Made by a program: the position numbers and the translations under genes. The notes under the pieces are model-generated. The model made no database searches, had not been told where the DNA came from, and was given only the letters and a program-made list of their open reading frames with translations. This document shows positions 10,489 to 22,140 of a stretch of 64,000 nt of DNA, piece after piece (within the stretch, counting starts at the first letter, position 1; each line of letters opens with the position of its first letter). Source of the stretch: Acanthaster planci (lineage: Eukaryota > Echinodermata > Asteroidea > Valvatida > Acanthasteridae); the NCBI RefSeq assembly GCF_001949145.1, contig NW_019091561.1, forward strand, positions 299,554 through 363,553. The letters are read 5' to 3'.

Positions 10489-10759
10489 ACAAATGTTTCA
10501 GCGGGACATTTAGTTTGTGTGCATGTGCGCCACGTTGTTTCGTGCCCGTGCGAACTGAAGATGGCTGCCCAGTGATCGCGGTTTTGAGCTCAGAATGTAT
10601 CGGGTATCATCATCTCTAAATTAACATTTTTCCTTTTTTTTTCTTTGCAACTGATTTGAATTTCAGACCTTCCAATTTAATATGTGAAGTATAATTTCAA
10701 AATGACCAATATCTCTTGCCTTATTTTGAATTTGATCGGCGACGTCTACTGCAAATGTA
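10489..10759 (+). repeat. Dispersed repeat R2, copy 1
   Basis: About 270 bp, co-linear with 40365-40636. Both start ATGTTTCAGCGGGAC, contain GAACTGAAGATGGCTG and GAGACCTTCCAATTTAAT-like words, and end CTACTGCAAATGTA. There is no ORF and no clear terminal inverted repeat. Class unknown. Confidence 0.8.
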
Positions 10760-11698
10760 ATTGATACAAATGCAAAAACACTAGCTTGTGAGGTCGAAAA
10801 TGATATATCTCCCCAGTTTTTCCGAGCCTGCCACCACAAAAACTATGTTTGGAAAAACAAAACTAAGGCATGGAATGAATCTCATATGGGCAAGAAGTCC
10901 TGTTAAAGAGAATGGTTAGTTTTGATTTTACGTGTTTTGAACATGTACAGCGCCCTCCTTACATGTAGTGATGTACATGTACTTACCGAAAAAGAAAAAA
11001 AAAAGCTTTTTTCACTCATCAAAATCCCCACAGCGGCATACCACGTCAAGGTTACAGGTGCTGCACAAAGATTTACAGTAAGTCGATCGAGAGATCGTTT
11101 GAAATCCCACTATTCAAAGAGATATGGTCATACTTTATACATGAAGATCTGGAATTGCGAACTTGAGTGGCTTAGACAATAGTTGTACAGTCATAGTCCT
11201 TGTCCGGTGGGTGCATGTGGGCCAGGCATGTTATATAGCACCAGCACAACAGTTTTTCGGGATATACGGATGCCAGTAATTGTTCCCTACAGCAACCTAT
11301 TAGCCGTCAGAAAGCAAAACATGTCAAGAAAGTTCCGAGGGTAAAAAACCAAGTCGTTTACTTAGGAAACACTTAAAAATCTTCTGACCGGTCCGATACA
11401 CGTAGAAATAGATATACATATGTGCACACTGTCAAGTGAAGTCTGTATATGAGTGGAACTCTTTCCGATAAACGTACAACTGCAAACACATGTTTTTATA
11501 TTGTTACCTCACTATGTAAAGCTTCAGATCATATTCGTCAGTTTATTAAGTGATTCTGTTCAGCTATTTTTTGGTCACTTTTAAATTGATTGAACTTACT
11601 GTGATCCTTAATGGTACATATAAAAAAAATTTCAGGATTTCCACTTAGTTTGATGTCTGATCTGATAATGTTAAATCTGGCATGAACATACTTCTCAC
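10760..11698. other. No gene recognised
   Basis: Contains a short ORF at 10922-11182 without motifs and several TACATGTA words. Nothing else supported. Confidence 0.45.
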
Positions 11699-11807
11699 CC
11701 TGTTAGCCTTGGAATCCAAGGCCAACTTTCCTGCTTGAGATCCACTTGATGACATGCTCTTCCACAAGATGCATATGAAGAGTTACGCTTTCTGTTGGGA
11801 GGTTGCC
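11699..11807 (-). pseudogene. Transposon-derived protein fragment, family uncertain
   Basis: Minus-strand reading gives VTLHMHLVEEHVIKWISSRK then VGLGFQG, a stop, and QG. It is preceded by TTTCTTAG and followed by GTGAGAAG, which resemble splice sites. The pattern LH.H..E.HV..W......GLG..GEQG recalls a protein repeatedly seen in invertebrate repetitive DNA, but I cannot name the family. The internal stop argues against a functional host exon. Confidence 0.35.
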
Positions 11808-12971
11808 CTAAGAAAATTGTAAGTATTCTTGAATGTAACTTCCTTAATGAAATGAATGATACAACAAATTCAGTTGAATTGTGTCTACAAATATTCTGTT
11901 TTACAACAAACTGTGAAATGTTTTACAACAAAAATATGGGCGATTCATGATGTAGTGTGCCACTAAGAGGTTTTCATGGAGAGGCCTTTTCATAGTGCAT
12001 TATGGGATATATAGTTGCCAAAATCTCATTCATTATTCTGCGCTGTGCATGGGAACCTTCAGTGTTTCTGATTGTTGATTTATATTGGTTGAAAATTCGA
12101 AATTGCTTATTGTGAATGGGTGTTAGGTAGTCAAAATGGTTGTTTTGTGTGCTGTGGGGAACAACTCAATCAATCAATCAAATATCCCCAAGCTATGTAG
12201 CAGAATGTGCTTAATCGGAGCAGCGTGTTGACAATAAATTTTAAAAGTGGCCTGTCTGCAGCAAACTCTTGGCGGTGCAATGTATTGTGAATCACCTGTA
12301 TTGAAACATTTTAAAATTCCTTTTGGTTTTTCACCCCTATGCCTGACAATGGTTCTCCTACATGTATTTATTGCCAACTTGAATATGTTCTCCATACCCA
12401 ATGTAGAATTGGCTGAAGCCAACAAAATTGTCTTGCTGATCTCCTCACTCTCAACTTTGTTTCAAACTGTTCAAGACTTGATCTTAAATCTGTGGCTTGA
12501 TCACCCTGCCATATCTCCTGTACAGCTGGGAAATCTATTCCTTGTTTTGGAGTCACAATAGTCTAAACTTGTTTTAACTGTACTTTTCTTTCAGCTCAGT
12601 GACACACTGATCTTCAGCAACAAGAATTCGGCAAAACTGACTGACTTTCTTGCTGATGTATTCTGAAGGGAATGGCCAATGCTCTTCCAAGGATAGCTGC
12701 TTTCCCTTACCTCATGCTAAGTTCAGCTGTGCCACATCCGAGGACAGATCCAGAACAAGGTATTTTGGGAGGTCTTTTCAAGGGCTTAAATTTTTTTTTA
12801 AATTTCAACCTTGTATGGCCTTTGGGGGGTAAGGCTACATGATGGGTAATTTGCATGGTTGTTAAGGGATGGGAAATAAGAATGGTACAAGAACATTAGA
12901 GGAATCTATTGAAATAAACTAGTAATTGACCTGTTTTGATAGTTCATGTTTATACATGTGTGACATGAAAG
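11808..12971. other. No gene recognised
   Basis: AT-rich. Holds a short (CAAT)n run near 12165-12180 and small ORFs at 12174-12561 on both strands that lack motifs. Confidence 0.45.
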
Positions 12972-13389
12972 TACACAGAGCCATTTGCAAGAGTTTAGGA
13001 CCACCCATAGAAAATGCATTAACCTGAAGGAAAACCAAACTTAAACCAATCAATCATGGCAACTTATGTTTATTTTCAATGTGTAACCTTGGTTGAATAT
13101 TTTTTTACAACATTTCCATGATTTGACATTTAACAGTCTAATATTCAGTGTTCCCTCCTTTATTTCTGATAGCTTAGATTGGTTTTTTTAACCCATGCTG
13201 CCTTACAGACAAAATGTCATACAAGACCTGCCTTTGCAAAAAATTTCATTCAAATGGGTATGTAGCACTACACTGATGCTATGCACCACTGTAAAATCAT
13301 GTAAAGTCAATGAGACAATGCAATGCAGGCCCAGAAACAGAAAGACCAATAAAATTCCAGGTGGTCTTAAACTTTTGCAAATGACTGTA
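12972..13389. mobile_element. Tc1/mariner-type MITE
   Basis: Left end TACACAGAGCCATTTGCAAG; right end read inward TACAGTCATTTGCAAAAGTT; both arms continue into TTTAGGACCACC / TTTAAGACCACC. TIRs of about 30 bp flanked by TA and a TACAG..(T)TTGCAAAAGT start are typical of Tc1/mariner. No transposase ORF in the 418-bp element. Confidence 0.78.
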
Positions 13390-14757
13390 ATTCAATGGTC
13401 ACGGTGGTTATTTTGGAATGATCAGAGTATTCAGTACCAACATTGTTACAATGTAAAGGTATTTTTACCATTTGGAATAAGTAGGTTGCAAACATGAGGT
13501 ATCAATGACAAAATGATTTTTTTTTTTTTTTTCTCAATTGATTTTTATTAATTAAAGCATTTTCTCTCATGTAATTTCATGTTACGTTACAAGTGACAAT
13601 GACTTTTTATAAATGCTACTCTGTTTTTAATTGTCTTAATGAGAAAAATATCCTATAACCCTAACACTCCTCAATCCTTCACCTGTTGGAGGAACGAGGA
13701 CTGTTAGGGTTAATTTACATGTACATGTATCTCATGTATGTCAGCACTGGAAGGCATGACATCACATTATGGTAATGTTTTCCGCAAATCTGCTGTGAAA
13801 GCCCAAATAAGTACAGCATGATTTCAATGAAAATCAAATATAAATTGTACTTCTGAATTTGATATATGTAGTCTCATGACTGGAAATACCACAAAGCCCT
13901 TGGAAAAAAAGAAACTCATTTAAGATGAAATAGAAAATACGTTAGAGGCTAATAAGTTTACTCAGTGATATTTAGAAACCATTCTCAAGGAATATACAGT
14001 ATCAATCTGTGGTGATACAGAAAAATATATATCACCAGGCCACCTATTCAGTTTTAAACTCTACCGTAATTCTATCATTTGGCCTGGGGAGTTTTCTTTT
14101 GGCATGACTGTCTGAATTGTATTTTGTGCTAATGCAATAGGTCACTTTGGGAGGAACAAGGAGCACTCCAAGAATGTCAATATCAAGATGGAGAGCTAGT
14201 CAAGCATTAGGGACTCTTTACTTCACTTCAGACATGCTGTGTGGAAGAAACATAAGCTCGGTCGTGTTTTGGATATAAATGGGTATTTCTATTCATTAAG
14301 GGGATCATTTTTTTCTTGTCAAATCTGACATGATTTTGTTGGTTTAGAAAACATTCTTTAATTTCCAAGAGTAATTCCAAGAGTAATTAAAGAATGCAAA
14401 TAACCTACCAAGTAAATGCGTGTACTATTTGAAGACCATATCCACTGGAGTTCCACTGGGCGTATGTAACAGGTACAAAAAAAAATGTCACCATACATAT
14501 TAACCCCTAATTTGAGAATAACACACATGGCATCTCCCTATGTTCATATAACATTATTTTTACCTCAAGTGCACTGAAAGAATTCTTCATTTAATTTACC
14601 AGCTTAAAATGACCAATGAAATTCTGTATTGGCCAGATTTTGAAAGTGCCCAATAACCCTCTTCAAAAGTGCACAATAACTCTCTTAATGTGCCTTCAAA
14701 ACTATAAAAATCAAGCTTGATTGGAGTACTGTTGGTGTAGGTACAACAATGACTTAC
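13390..14757. other. No gene recognised
   Basis: AT-rich, with a poly-T run near 13518-13533 and a short duplicated word (CCAAGAGTAATT twice near 14370). Probably intronic or downstream DNA of the PHM gene. Confidence 0.45.
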
Positions 14758-14823
14758 CGTTATCAATTTCAAAGAAATGTTGATGTGAATGTGGAATTTT
14801 TAAAGATTTATTCAAGTGCACCA
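14758..14823 (-). CDS. Possible next exon of the PHM/PAM gene (linker after the PHM domain)
   Basis: A minus-strand 66-bp candidate exon: AATTCAG acceptor before 14823 and a canonical GTAAGT donor after 14758. It enters in the phase left by exon 17910-17786 (one base carried) and reads VVHLNKSLKIPHSHQHFFEI, then DN, with no stop. In PAM the residues after the PHM domain form a poorly conserved linker, so the content is compatible but not diagnostic. The polypyrimidine tract is weak. This could be a chance ORF with a good donor; transcript data would settle it. Confidence 0.33.
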
Positions 14824-15199
14824 CTGAATTTGTGCCAATTTCCCGGACCCGGAAACCAAGGAACGGTAACACGTCCTTCTTACACCGGACATTGTACAGT
14901 CGATTGTTGGTGTCTCGACTAAGAACATCCCGGGGGTTACTCACTATACAAATACATGTCAGCCTCAACAGTTTGCTAACCCAAGGTGCAAGGCTTCGTC
15001 CGTGCAATCCCTGGAAATCAGTCAGGCACTCTGTACCAGCATGACGTAGCTAGTGTCTCAGAAGTACTGACTAGTGGTGTGTTTCGCGTAAACACTGCTT
15101 ATTGGAGGGGTCTGGAAAGTTACGCTTTTTTCAAACATCAGACTTCTTGCAAGCCACAAAATACCCGTAACGATGTCAACAAGTATTGGTCTTTTGGTG

Positions 15200-15990
15200 G
15201 TGATGGGGGATCTGAGCATTAGCCCAGTGCCTGAAGTGTGGCATTGCTAACCTTAACTGAACAGGGACAAGTCCTGTCAGTGTAACGTGAGGCTGTGCGC
15301 CGCGCGGTGCTATAGACTCGGCCGTGGCGGAAGGAGTGTAGCACAGCGACCCCGCAGTGGAGCTTGTTGTCCGCTTGGAGGGAGTAGACTGGCCTGATTT
15401 CCAAGCGGAAGAAGCACAGTGAGCAGAAGCTGGTAAGGGACCCGGGAGGTGGTGGGCTGTCGCCCTGCGAGCCCCACTGGGCCAATGGTAGGCAGGGTCG
15501 CTCAGGGATGAGGTAGGTAGCAACGCTTGGCATCTGCAGCATAAGGAAGAGGAACAGCTTGCTATGCTCTGGTCAATCGTGATAAAGGGTAGTGTTGCAG
15601 CACAGCACGCTCAACCCGATCCGTAGGTTATGCAGAGTGGACGCCACAGATCAAGGGCAATGTTGCGGCACAGCACCCTCAACCTGACCACGTAGATAAA
15701 GGTCTGGGGTGGTGTTGTGGCATGGGACATTCAACCTCGGCCTATTCACTCCACTTGGTCTTTCCCCGACACGGCCGTTAATCTCGAATATTGCAAACCA
15801 CAAAACAAAGGTGAGGGGCAGCCCGCCAAGCCCCGCTCCATGGCCAGACCTACACAGCAAAGCGCGTTGGGTCGTTATTGTTTGAACGCACGCACCACAT
15901 TGAGAACAAAGGGCTGCCCTTTAGTCCCGTTCAATGACCATACCCAACACACTACAATGGTAGGTCACACCCAAACCCATAGATAATGCA
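15200..15990. other. GC-rich segment, probably repeat-derived
   Basis: Clearly richer in GC than its surroundings, with ORFs over 100 codons on the minus strand but no recognised motif. Its right flank (15995-16047) resembles the sequence at 25590-25643, which also follows a GC-rich segment. This suggests two copies of one element, possibly a gag-type region. Function not assigned. Confidence 0.4.
15587..15755 (+). repeat. Degenerate tandem repeat, about three units
   Basis: Units begin GGGTAGTGTTGCAGCACAGC (15587), GGGCAATGTTGCGGCACAGC (15655) and GGGTGGTGTTGTGGCATGGG (about 15708), each followed by CTCAACCYGA-like sequence. Spacing varies (about 68 and 53 bp). Confidence 0.6.
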
Positions 15991-15994
15991 CAGA

Positions 15995-16047
15995 AAAAGG
16001 GGCAGAAAAGAACCAAAAAAATACAAAATACGAAAATAAGCACTCTT
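15995..16047 (+). repeat. Short dispersed repeat R4, copy 1
   Basis: AGAAAAGAACCA...AAGCACTCTTACCAATA resembles 25590-25643 (AGAAAAGAACAC...GAACACTCTTACCAATA). Probably the shared edge of one repeat family. Confidence 0.55.
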
Positions 16048-16049
16048 AC

Positions 16050-17785
16050 CAATAGAGAAGAAATCACTCTTTATTTGTAATTAGGAATCAAGTCAATTAA
16101 AAAATGTGAAAGGTTACTGAACTAAAAACTCTGAAAATGCCATAAAGACATGTCCGCAAACAATAGGAACAAAAGAAGGACAAACACGGCGGCAGGACTG
16201 CAGTGCATTGTGGAGGGTCATGGTGCAGTCTGCATAATCAAGTCTTTTCAGCGAATTGTAACAGGCCCATGGGAAGGCATAAGAAGGCTGGGCAGGGGTA
16301 TGTGAACGCAGGAGACTGCAGTGACAAACTCACATCATCTTGGCTACAGCAAAAATGGGTGGACATCTGGCCCACTTTCTAAAAATGGGAGACTGTAGGC
16401 TTTATTAATTACCTGCAGTTTCAGTGCCACTGCACAAATCTGTGGTCATTCTTATGCGTGGCTCAATATAAGCCTTGTGTTAACAGCATCCTGGAAACCA
16501 AAAGGTCATTGTATTGTAAATGGATGCCAATGAAATATCAGTATTCATATATGTCTCAGAGGGACTCCTTACAGCCATTCCTGCATCAGCAAAAGATGTG
16601 ACTAAAAATCCCCACTCTGACAGTAGCATACATTTCACCATAAATTAGCAACTTGAATAAAGGTTAGAAAATTTTCCACTTGCACCGAAAGAGTGTGTTA
16701 TGATAACTGGTGCAGGCAAATTATTGCATAGTTTTTACATGCTCTATGAGCACAGTTTTGTAGAGATTTTAAACAATTTTTGGACATTAACTCAGCAAAA
16801 CATCAGTGCAACACAAGTGTATATATTGCCTAAACAGGCTTGATGCAATCTTGACAAGACTGACCTTCAAGTTATAAAAACACAGAAATGGACATGGGTC
16901 ATTGACGGGCAGTGGGACACATCCACGCCAAAAGTCTGGACATGCCATGTGCATTCTTTCTAACAAAAAAATTCCAAGTTTGAGAATGTGGTCAAATCAG
17001 GTGGGTAAAGGGCAACCCACTCTAAGAACTTGATTGATTTGTCATGTGATTATTTTCATGCATGAAGAGGTGTTGAACCAATCTAGAGTTGGTCAAACCA
17101 GTCACAGAGGAATATATGTATATTTTGAAATTACAAATTTTTAATTGAAAAATACAACAGTTGGATTTTCAGGATACAGTTTTGTGATCCCTGATGTTAG
17201 TAGGTCTGGAAAGCCCTGCCTACCTGCAGTTTGCAACTCCAGCTCCATTTCTGGCCTCTACCTATAAAGCTTATTCGTGTGAGGCTAATAAAGTTCGTTG
17301 AACTAAACTGCCTAGGAGACAACAAGCCAGTGCAGTGCAAGCTGCTGAAACAAAACAGGCGTTCCCTGGATTGTGTGAAGTGGCTTGTCACTATTCACAC
17401 AGTGTACAGTGTGGCACTGTGTGTAACTTAGATCGCTACTCACTAACAATCACTACTCGCAAGTACTTGCCAGCTGGTAGTCGGGCTGCTATTAATCAAA
17501 TAGTTTCAAATCCACAAGTAGTGCATGAGTAGAAGGAACAAATCATGATTTGTTGATTCATCAAGATACTTGTCCAATGGTATTTACTATGGCATAACAC
17601 ACCAGCAAGTGGGAAACTTAAGCTAGATAAGGTAAGGTAAAGGAGTCCTAGAAATAGACTTTTGTATTTAAACAACATCAGTTTCATCATTCATAAAATG
17701 CGAATTCTCTAGAGCTTGACAAATGCCTGCTGCTGTGGTTAGTTTCAAACGAACTTGGTAGTACATCAGTACATGTGTGTCCTAC
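16050..17785. other. No gene recognised
   Basis: Low-information DNA downstream of PHM exon 17910-17786. I saw no further PHM or PAL coding block here. Confidence 0.45.
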
Positions 17786-17910
17786 CTGGTGGTATGTTCT
17801 GGAAGAGTTGCGGATTACCTTCATCCCAACATGTTTTGTAAGTTTCACCCTCCAAAGCATCTGTGTAGTACATCATGTAGAAGTTACACATTTCATCATG
17901 GGAGCTGCCA
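17786..17910 (-). CDS. PAM: Peptidylglycine alpha-hydroxylating monooxygenase (PAM), PHM-domain exon D
   Basis: A 125-bp minus-strand exon: CTTTAG acceptor at 17911-17916 and a GT donor (GTAGGACA) after 17786. With the two bases carried from exon 36410-36307 it reads GGSSHDEMCNFYMMYY, then TDALEGETYKTCWDEGNPQL, then FQNIPP. This matches the end of the PHM copper-monooxygenase domain: the CuM ligand Met of the conserved EMCN, the adjacent Cys, and the Cys of KTC that pairs with the Cys of DIAC in exon B in known PHM structures. PHM hydroxylates the alpha carbon of C-terminal glycine in peptide precursors inside secretory granules, using copper, ascorbate and oxygen. Whether a PAL domain follows cannot be seen. 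Confidence 0.93.
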
Positions 17911-17916
17911 CTAAAG

Positions 17917-19231
17917 CAAAAAGAAATTGCAAAAAAAAAAAAAAACAACCAGTCATTTGTGTTTGGCTTGTTTGATTTTGAAAAAAAAACTTACATGTTG
18001 GGTTTGATCATACACAAATAAATGTTTGTAAGTGCAATGGCAAGAATAATTTCGTTAAGTGACAGATGAACTATTCCACTGCAATTGGCTTTGCCTCACG
18101 GAATGGAACATTCCTATTTGTTTCATACAATACATTGTACCTGCAAATGCTTTTCTTCTAGGAGAACAATTAGCATTCCTTGTATATTAACCTCCACCAT
18201 TTTGCAAAACAGACTTTATTCCTGTGTGTGTGAAGGGCTGCCGACTGGTACTTTGTGTAATGTTAGACTGGTTTCCGTTCCTTAATTATTTTCCTTTCTT
18301 ACTGTGAACAAAACATACAAAATGGGGACGGGAAGCAGTCAAGTGAAATGAAGTTCCATTCAGTGGCCTGACGTTGGGCACTTCCAATTTTCACTTGTAA
18401 CATTTGTGTATTTTCACAAAAGGTGAAATTTAATCAAACTCCAAGTATTCTTATTCATAAATGTCAGTGTCATATACCAGCTACAGAGATCTGATGAAAT
18501 TTTATATTGGCCTGATTTTTCCGATTTTTTATTAAATTTTTTTTGGAGTGCAAAATGAACTCTGTTAAATGCACCCCACTTTATTTTTTACAATTTTTAG
18601 TTAATAAGTAGGTGAGTGGAGGTAAATATGATTTACTAGAATTTATAAATTTTATAACATTTTTTGTAGGATAAAGCTAAATACTTGCCCAATTTCCGGA
18701 TGTCAACATATTTCAATTTCAGACAAAATTTCGGGACATTGAAAATGTTAATGCAGGTTCAAAATTCTGTATCATGAAGACAATAATACCACTATTTAAT
18801 AAAGTGGATTTGAAGTTCTGGAACTAAGAGGTTCAGCAGTGCTATATGAAGAAAGTCAAGTAACGTTGGAAGTATGTATGTAATACTCTACATGTACTAG
18901 AACTTTGGCAGTGCAGCACGTGCGATAACTTAGACATTAACTGTCAGCATCGCAGTGCAGCTCAAATGCTTTCTCACTCTTAATTTGCAGATTTTTTGGT
19001 GTGGCATACACTGCGCGCTGCCTGTATTCCGAAAATAATGGTAATGATGTTCATACCGTTCGCTTGTCACCCAGTGCCCGACTAAGGACACTTTCATTGC
19101 CCTACCAACTGCCCGAGGCACACAGGACCAAGGCCGGCTACCCAGCAAGTTGAAACAAAACCCCAATCAAGCGTGACAGCACTGACATTTTCCCGGCAGA
19201 TGAAAAAGGAGGCTACACATAACGACTTGCG
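17917..19231. other. PHM intron, left part; no gene recognised
   Basis: Right end of the 18.4-kb intron between exons 36410-36307 and 17910-17786. AT-rich, with an A-rich run near 17931-17945. No repeat family recognised. Confidence 0.5.
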
Positions 19232-19250
19232 TCATATGCATATTATGCTC
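19232..19250 (+). repeat. Inverted repeat arm, left of assembly gap
   Basis: TCATATGCATATTATGCTC, the perfect reverse complement of 20257-20275. Further weaker matches follow inward (TACTGT, then CGAA with TGTAAC). The arms enclose the 513-bp gap, so an inverted-repeat element of about 1.04 kb lies here. Confidence 0.8.
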
Positions 19251-19708
19251 TGAAAGTGTACAGTACGTACTGTGGCGAATGTAACTGACACCTCTTGTGG
19301 TGGACCCAGTAACCGGCCGGATCAGGGATGGAATTGACCTGGCCCAACCCCACAAATATATTTATTAACCTTGAGCAAGGATGAGTGGCTACCCTGACAC
19401 AAGGGGGGATATCAGTAAACGAACAGCGGACTAAGCCTAGGAGCAGTTCGTTGGGTGGAAGTTTACCACCAATTAGGAAAGACTAGATTTATCTGGTTAT
19501 ACAGTAATGAAACAATGAAACACAGGGAAACCTAAATAAACCTCACAGCGACACAGGATTTCCAAGGACAATAATCAAGTATTTGATTTATTGCAATAAA
19601 AATCAATAAGGTATATAAATCACACAAGGTTTATGTACACAATACACCTCACAAGGCAATACAATATGCCTCACGTGGTTAACTAACCACCCCACTAACT
19701 TAAACACA

Positions 19709-20221
19709 NNNNNNNNNNNNNNNNNNNNNNNNNNNNNNNNNNNNNNNNNNNNNNNNNNNNNNNNNNNNNNNNNNNNNNNNNNNNNNNNNNNNNNNNNNNN
19801 NNNNNNNNNNNNNNNNNNNNNNNNNNNNNNNNNNNNNNNNNNNNNNNNNNNNNNNNNNNNNNNNNNNNNNNNNNNNNNNNNNNNNNNNNNNNNNNNNNNN
19901 NNNNNNNNNNNNNNNNNNNNNNNNNNNNNNNNNNNNNNNNNNNNNNNNNNNNNNNNNNNNNNNNNNNNNNNNNNNNNNNNNNNNNNNNNNNNNNNNNNNN
20001 NNNNNNNNNNNNNNNNNNNNNNNNNNNNNNNNNNNNNNNNNNNNNNNNNNNNNNNNNNNNNNNNNNNNNNNNNNNNNNNNNNNNNNNNNNNNNNNNNNNN
20101 NNNNNNNNNNNNNNNNNNNNNNNNNNNNNNNNNNNNNNNNNNNNNNNNNNNNNNNNNNNNNNNNNNNNNNNNNNNNNNNNNNNNNNNNNNNNNNNNNNNN
20201 NNNNNNNNNNNNNNNNNNNNN
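19709..20221. other. Assembly gap
   Basis: Run of n. It lies between the inverted arms at 19232-19250 and 20257-20275. Confidence 1.
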
Positions 20222-20256
20222 CCTACCCTGTTTCGTTACAGTACTTTATGCATCCT

Positions 20257-20275
20257 GAGCATAATATGCATATGA
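20257..20275 (-). repeat. Inverted repeat arm, right of assembly gap
   Basis: GAGCATAATATGCATATGA, the perfect reverse complement of 19232-19250. It abuts the truncated left edge of the pogo-like repeat at 20276, suggesting that this element inserted into that repeat. Confidence 0.8.
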
Positions 20276-20625
20276 TGTCTAACCGAAGTGCACCCTCTTG
20301 TGATACTATAATTCGCTGTTTTCGTGATGTTTTGCCGTTGCATTCACATTTGAGGTTTCTATAAATGTATCTGTTAATTTTTTTTGTTTATCAAATCTTG
20401 AGTTACAAAATTGCTATTTAGTTTATCCTAAAAGTCGTGAAGCTACATGTACCACTCAAGATTGATCTCTGATGATGCTGTGGCAAATCTCAGTTGATTT
20501 GCAACTACATAATGTTTGGTACATGTCGGTTGTGTGCACAAACTATTGGGAGCCTAGGGCGATGTTCGGTACAGCCGAATGTTCAGTATAGCGGTGTTCG
20601 GTATAGCGATGTTTTTCTGTACTAA
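20276..20625 (+). mobile_element. pogo-like MITE, copy B (truncated)
   Basis: Co-linear with 25740-26003 through GAAGTGCACCCTC, TTTTCGTGATGTTTTGC and GTTTATCCTAAAAGT. The GGAACGCC terminal part is missing at the left edge. A tail at 20570-20625 repeats GTTCGGTA(C/T)AGC, also seen in copy A. Confidence 0.75.
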
Positions 20626-20839
20626 TAAATAATTAACTTGGTGTATTTTGTATTGAACATTTCACTAGTTATTTATATGTAATTTGCAGGAAGTTGTTGA
20701 GGACTAACAAGGACCCATGAAACTCATACAAGGTTTTTTTTTGGGGGGGGGGCAGTTGTGACAATGTGCAGTGTTCAACCTGTCCCAACTCAAAGCCACA
20801 AGCCACATTCTACTCATCCGTGAGCTCCTGAATGCTAGC

Positions 20840-22140
20840 AAAGCTTTCCTAGCACATGATGTGCACCAGGGAGGCATCCTTTACTGCTCGAACAGAAAAG
20901 AAACTATCTTAGGTCTTATGACTACACCAATTTCCTGACAAGGGGACAACTGGATGAACATACCATGCAAAAGGTGAGTGAGTGCCATGCTGTTAGAGGC
21001 AGTTGACCTGACTTTGAAACCAACGTGTATGGCAGCTAGAGCTGACCTGTAGACACAAGTTGTAGATACTTGCAGCTCCGAGTAAAAGAAGTACAAAACG
21101 AAGTTTGATCATTGAAGCACATAACAAAATGCTAAATTCTGCTGTCATAAATTAAACAGGTGGGCAGACAACGTCCCATGTGGCCATGGCTGTAGCTTTG
21201 CCAGAAAGTCCTGTCGAACAGAAAGATTGTTGGACAATACCCAATATTGGAAGCAGATTGCTGGGAGCTGGGTGAAAATATCCCAGACCTTGGATAACGG
21301 AGGACATCTGGTCTGGCCAATAGGACAAATGGATGGTGAACCAGAAGTCTTGACAGTCAGGTGAACAAGGGCTGGTGTAGTCAGAAAGGAGTAGTCAGGA
21401 GTATCCGACAGTGATCTTGCTCTATTTTGGAGAGGACTAGTGGAATTAACAAGATGGGCAGAAAGGCATACCCTAGCATGCCCATCAAATCAGACCCGTA
21501 GGGCATCTGTGGCTCATGCACAGAGGGAGAGAAACTCTCATGCAGAATACCGGGAGTTGAGCATTGTTCAGAGAAGTAAAGAGGTCATTGTAAGGTTGCT
21601 CTATTGTCCTGAGGAGAGTGTGTTCGCCACTATGTTGTCAGCCCCTGCCATGTGGATTGTCTGCGGGTCAACTGCATGATCCTTTGTCCTTTCCACTGAT
21701 GTGTGAAAGCAGAGGCAAGAAAGCCACTTGACTAACTCAAAAATGGAGATGACGTTATCATCCAGAGCCCCTAGCATGACTGTAGTCAGGTCTGGACAGA
21801 AAGGAGAATTCTCTTTTCACATCTGAAGAATGTACCTCGATAAGAGGGAAAAAGATGAAATAGGTCAGAAACCACGACAAAGACTTCATGTAACTTAGAC
21901 AAAGTTGGTTTTAGTCTTTATCAAGCAAGGAGTTCCTAACGGAAGTCTTGTTAAGTCGGATGCATAAGTTGTCTTTAATGGTAGTGCATAACTCTGGAAC
22001 ATATGGAAAGGTGCTGAAGATGTTCATGTCATATTTAAAGTAAGCCGTGTCCTGTATGGCTGCTGGCACCCCGACTGCCCCTGGATTAACTACCAAAAGC
22101 ATTAATTTCAGAAACAGACACTTTTTTTTCATTTCGATCA
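20840..22140 (-). mobile_element. Decayed DIRS-like element: recombinase and RNase H remnants
   Basis: On the minus strand, 21096-20881 reads SELQVSTTCVYRSALAAIHV then GF, and LTHLLHGMF, matching the tyrosine-recombinase core-binding domain seen at 8109-7790. About 21660-21616 gives IHMAGADNIVANTLS, matching the end of the DIRS RNase H (H(V/I)xGxxNxxAdxLS). The part at 21832-22000 is similar in DNA to 40020-40190 (ATAAGAGGGA..., then AGGAGTT..., then GCATAACTC/GCATGACTC). Many stops; not functional. Confidence 0.7.

Noticed and set aside
19271-20240. Solo LTR starting TGTGGCGAATGTAAC and ending GTTTCGTTACA
   Set aside because: The ends are better explained as part of the inverted repeat around the gap; most of the body is undetermined.
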